A stretch of DNA of 7,859 nucleotides from NCBI GenBank assembly GCA_021778575.1, contig JAJYCH010000193.1, forward strand, positions 1 through 7,859, written 5' to 3'. The notes under the pieces are model-generated. The model worked only from the letters and a program-made list of their open reading frames with translations, had not been told where the DNA came from and ran no database searches. This document shows positions 6,553-7,859 of this stretch, in pieces; position 1 is the stretch's first letter, and every line of letters begins with the position of its first letter. Origin of the DNA: Planctomycetota bacterium. Lineage in GTDB: Bacteria; Planctomycetota; Planctomycetia; Isosphaerales; Isosphaeraceae. Both the position numbers and the translations under genes were made by a program.

Positions 6553-7377
6553 ATGAACCGTCGAAAATGGGTCAAGCGGGCGGCGATCGGGTCGGTTCTG
6601 GGCGGTCTTGTTTACCCGTTCCTGGAGGCGAAGTGGTGCCGGGTCCGCCGGGCGACGGTCACCTTGCCGAACCTGGGTCAACCGTTCGAGGGGGTCACGG
6701 TTGCTTTGGTCTCCGACGTCCACCACGGCCCGTTCGTGCCGAGGGGTTATGTCCGGTCGATCGTCGAGATGACCAATGCGCTCCAGCCCGACATCATCGC
6801 CCTGGGCGGCGACTATTGCTATCGAGGGGCGAAGTACATCGCGCCGGCTCTTGAGGAATTGAGTCGTCTCCGGGCTCCGCTGGGCCGGTTCGCGGTCCTC
6901 GGCAACCATGACCACTGGGACGGCCTGACCCAGAGTATCGACGGCCTGAAAGCCGCCGGCATCCCGCTCTTGCGGAACACCGGGATCTGGCTCGAAAAGA
7001 ACGGTTCGCGGCTCAGGATCGGCGGCGTGGGGGATCTCTGGTGCGACACCCAGAACATGAACGCGGCGCTCGGCGACGCGACGACCCGCGACGCCGTGCT
7101 GGTCCTCTCGCATAATCCCGACACCGCCGAGTCGATCCGCGACTCCCGGGTTGGCCTGATGGTCAGCGGCCACACCCACGGCGGCCAGGTGATCCTGCCC
7201 TACTTCGGAGCGCCGATCGTGACCTCGGCGTTTGGTCAGAAATATCTCAATGGGCTCACCCGAGGCCCGGCCTACAACGTCTTCATCAGTCGAGGCGTCG
7301 GGACCGTCGGCCCCCCTTGCCGGGCGTTTTGCCGCCCCGAGATCGTCCTGCTGACCTTGACCGGCCGGACCGTCTGA
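6553..7377 (+). CDS. Tat-signal metallophosphoesterase, YaeI/YkuE-like
   Basis: The 274-residue protein begins MNRRKWVKRAAIGSVLGG, a twin-arginine type leader (RRKWVK, then a short hydrophobic stretch to about residue 22) with no clear signal-peptidase site. It is therefore probably exported folded and stays anchored or periplasmic. The calcineurin-like metal-binding motifs appear in order: SDVHHG (D55, H57), GGDY (D87), GNHDHW (N118, H119), SHNPD (H187) and SGHTHGG (H207, H209). This set and the length match the YaeI/YkuE branch of metallophosphoesterases, whose B. subtilis member is a Tat substrate. Substrates are phosphodiesters, possibly of lipids or cell-envelope molecules, but the sequence does not say which. 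The ATG has GGAG at 6541-6544, eight bases upstream. The gene is divergent from surE and convergent with the truncated glycosylase, 24 bases away. Confidence 0.9.
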   Translation: MNRRKWVKRAAIGSVLGGLVYPFLEAKWCRVRRATVTLPNLGQPFEGVTVALVSDVHHGPFVPRGYVRSIVEMTNALQPDIIALGGDYCYRGAKYIAPALEELSRLRAPLGRFAVLGNHDHWDGLTQSIDGLKAAGIPLLRNTGIWLEKNGSRLRIGGVGDLWCDTQNMNAALGDATTRDAVLVLSHNPDTAESIRDSRVGLMVSGHTHGGQVILPYFGAPIVTSAFGQKYLNGLTRGPAYNVFISRGVGTVGPPCRAFCRPEIVLLTLTGRTV

Positions 7378-7378
7378 T

Positions 7379-7405
7379 GTGACCCCGTCACGCGGGACTC
7401 GTCAC
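7379..7405. terminator. Possible bidirectional hairpin between convergent genes
   Basis: GTGAC (7379-7383) pairs with GTCAC (7401-7405), and the adjoining CCCG (7384-7387) pairs with CGGG (7393-7396) around a five-base loop, leaving a four-base bulge on the right arm. The position between the metallophosphoesterase stop (7375-7377) and the opposing stop (7402-7404) suits a shared terminator. No T-tract follows on either strand, so this is only a structural suggestion. Confidence 0.28.
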
Positions 7406-7611
7406 TGCCCAAACGGGCACAAATCCAGCACGACGCACTTCGGGCAATTCGGTGCTATCCGGCAGACCTGCTGGCCGTGAAGCATCAGGGCTTCCTGGTT
7501 ATCGTACACCTGCTGGGCCGACCAGTCGAGGGGCAGTTGGGCTTCCAGGATCGCCTGCGCAGGGCCGACGCTAACATTCTCGGCGACCAGCCCCAAACGA
7601 GTGGCGACCCG
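7402..7611 (-). pseudogene. Truncated endonuclease III-like DNA glycosylase, C-terminal fragment
   Basis: The frame gives 69 residues beginning RVATRLGLVAENVSVG and ending CPFGQ. RVATRLGLV matches the 'H..RV..RLGL' segment of HhH-GPD base-excision glycosylases. The tail LMLHGQQVC...C..C.....C matches their [4Fe-4S] cluster loop, with cysteines at fragment residues 50, 56, 59 and 65. The spacing is C-X5-C-X2-C-X5-C; canonical Nth and MutY have X6 in the first interval, so this is a divergent subfamily or a one-codon deletion. Going upstream, an in-frame stop (7612-7614) follows immediately, and neither other frame continues the homology. The helix-hairpin-helix motif, catalytic Lys and catalytic Asp are all missing. 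A TTG at 7594-7596 could start 64 residues, but that could not make an active enzyme. Either a rearrangement or insertion cut the gene, or the sequence is misjoined here. Confidence 0.62.
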
Positions 7612-7859
7612 TCACCAGGCATGCCATCACTACCCCCCCCAATCGCTCTCATCGGAACGGGTCTTTCACCAACAATGGGCGGGGGAAAACCCGTTGATAA
7701 CCCGTTGCGCGACTGGCGATGGGCCGACGCGCATTGAGTGGATAAAGCGAACACCCCGCCAGCCCATGCGCCGGGGTGTCGGCCCCTGCCGGGGTGCGCG
7801 ACAGATTCGTGAACGAGTTTTCCCCCGACGGACAAGGCGGGTTGTTCCGGATTAAGTTC
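7612..7859. other. Unidentified palindrome-rich sequence joined to the truncated glycosylase
   Basis: No recognisable gene lies here. Two minus-strand frames stay open to the right edge, but their proteins are low in recognisable structure and I assign neither. A run of eight C (7633-7640) lies close to the breakpoint. CGGGGGAAAACCCGTT (7680-7695) is inverted at 7812-7827 with 15 of 16 matches. Inside this pair, ACACCCCG (7751-7758) pairs with CGGGGTGT (7772-7779), and GCCGGGGTG occurs twice (7770-7778 and 7788-7796). This may be the end of a mobile or repeated element whose remainder lies beyond the window, which is inference. Confidence 0.4.

Noticed and set aside
6474..6854. Plus-strand frame of 126 codons overlapping the phosphoesterase, with a GGGAG site before its ATG
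   Set aside because: Most of it is the phosphoesterase gene read in another frame, and its protein shows no recognisable features.
6355..7179. Minus-strand frame of 274 codons opposite the phosphoesterase
   Set aside because: It is antisense to all the metal-binding motifs of a clear gene and has shadow-like composition.
7485..7835. Minus-strand frame of 116 codons crossing the glycosylase breakpoint
   Set aside because: Its last part is the glycosylase fragment out of frame, and the rest is not recognisable; open frames are common in such GC-rich DNA.
1..7859. CRISPR array, tRNA or rRNA genes
   Set aside because: No regularly spaced identical direct repeats, no tRNA-like cloverleaf segments and no rRNA-like sequence were seen.

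Overview
The window is GC-rich bacterial chromosomal DNA of the kind found in Planctomycetota, possibly Isosphaeraceae. I infer this from gene content, high GC and numerous intergenic palindromes; no rRNA or marker proves it. A counted 60-base sample at 4141-4200 holds 42 G/C. A sample inside the P-loop gene at 1981-2040 holds only 22.

Layout from left to right. The 3' end of a plus-strand gene, probably a D-2-hydroxyacid dehydrogenase, stops at 88. It converges on ychF (169-1260, minus), a universally conserved P-loop ATPase/GTPase. Directly upstream of ychF, on the same strand, sits an AT-rich two-gene cassette: a GTPase-like P-loop protein (1706-2608) and a small helical protein of unknown function (1314-1706). 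The two reading frames share one base in a TGATG junction. Next comes a minus-strand series of housekeeping genes, read in the order surE nucleotidase (5232-5993), a PfkB-family sugar kinase resembling 2-keto-3-deoxygluconate kinase (4004-5086), and an M24 Xaa-Pro aminopeptidase-like protein (2746-3891). A 559-bp non-coding region separates surE from a divergent Tat-signal metallophosphoesterase (6553-7377). The right end holds the C-terminal iron-sulphur part of an endonuclease III-like glycosylase, cut off at about 7611, followed by 248 bases of palindrome-rich sequence I could not identify.

Two things stand out. First, the translationally coupled P-loop/helical pair has a composition foreign to its surroundings and a degenerate G3 motif, so it may be a horizontally acquired, uncharacterised two-component system. 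Second, four intergenic elements (82-159, 3931-3997, 5149-5215, 6144-6259) share one architecture. Each is an inverted pair of units, and each unit is a GTAG or GGAG tetranucleotide followed by a small hairpin. That is the architecture of REP/REPIN elements mobilised by RAYT transposases, although the hairpin sequence differs in every copy. No transposase gene lies in the window.

The metabolic genes (sugar-acid kinase, dehydrogenase, nucleotidase, peptidase) look like independent housekeeping functions, not one pathway.
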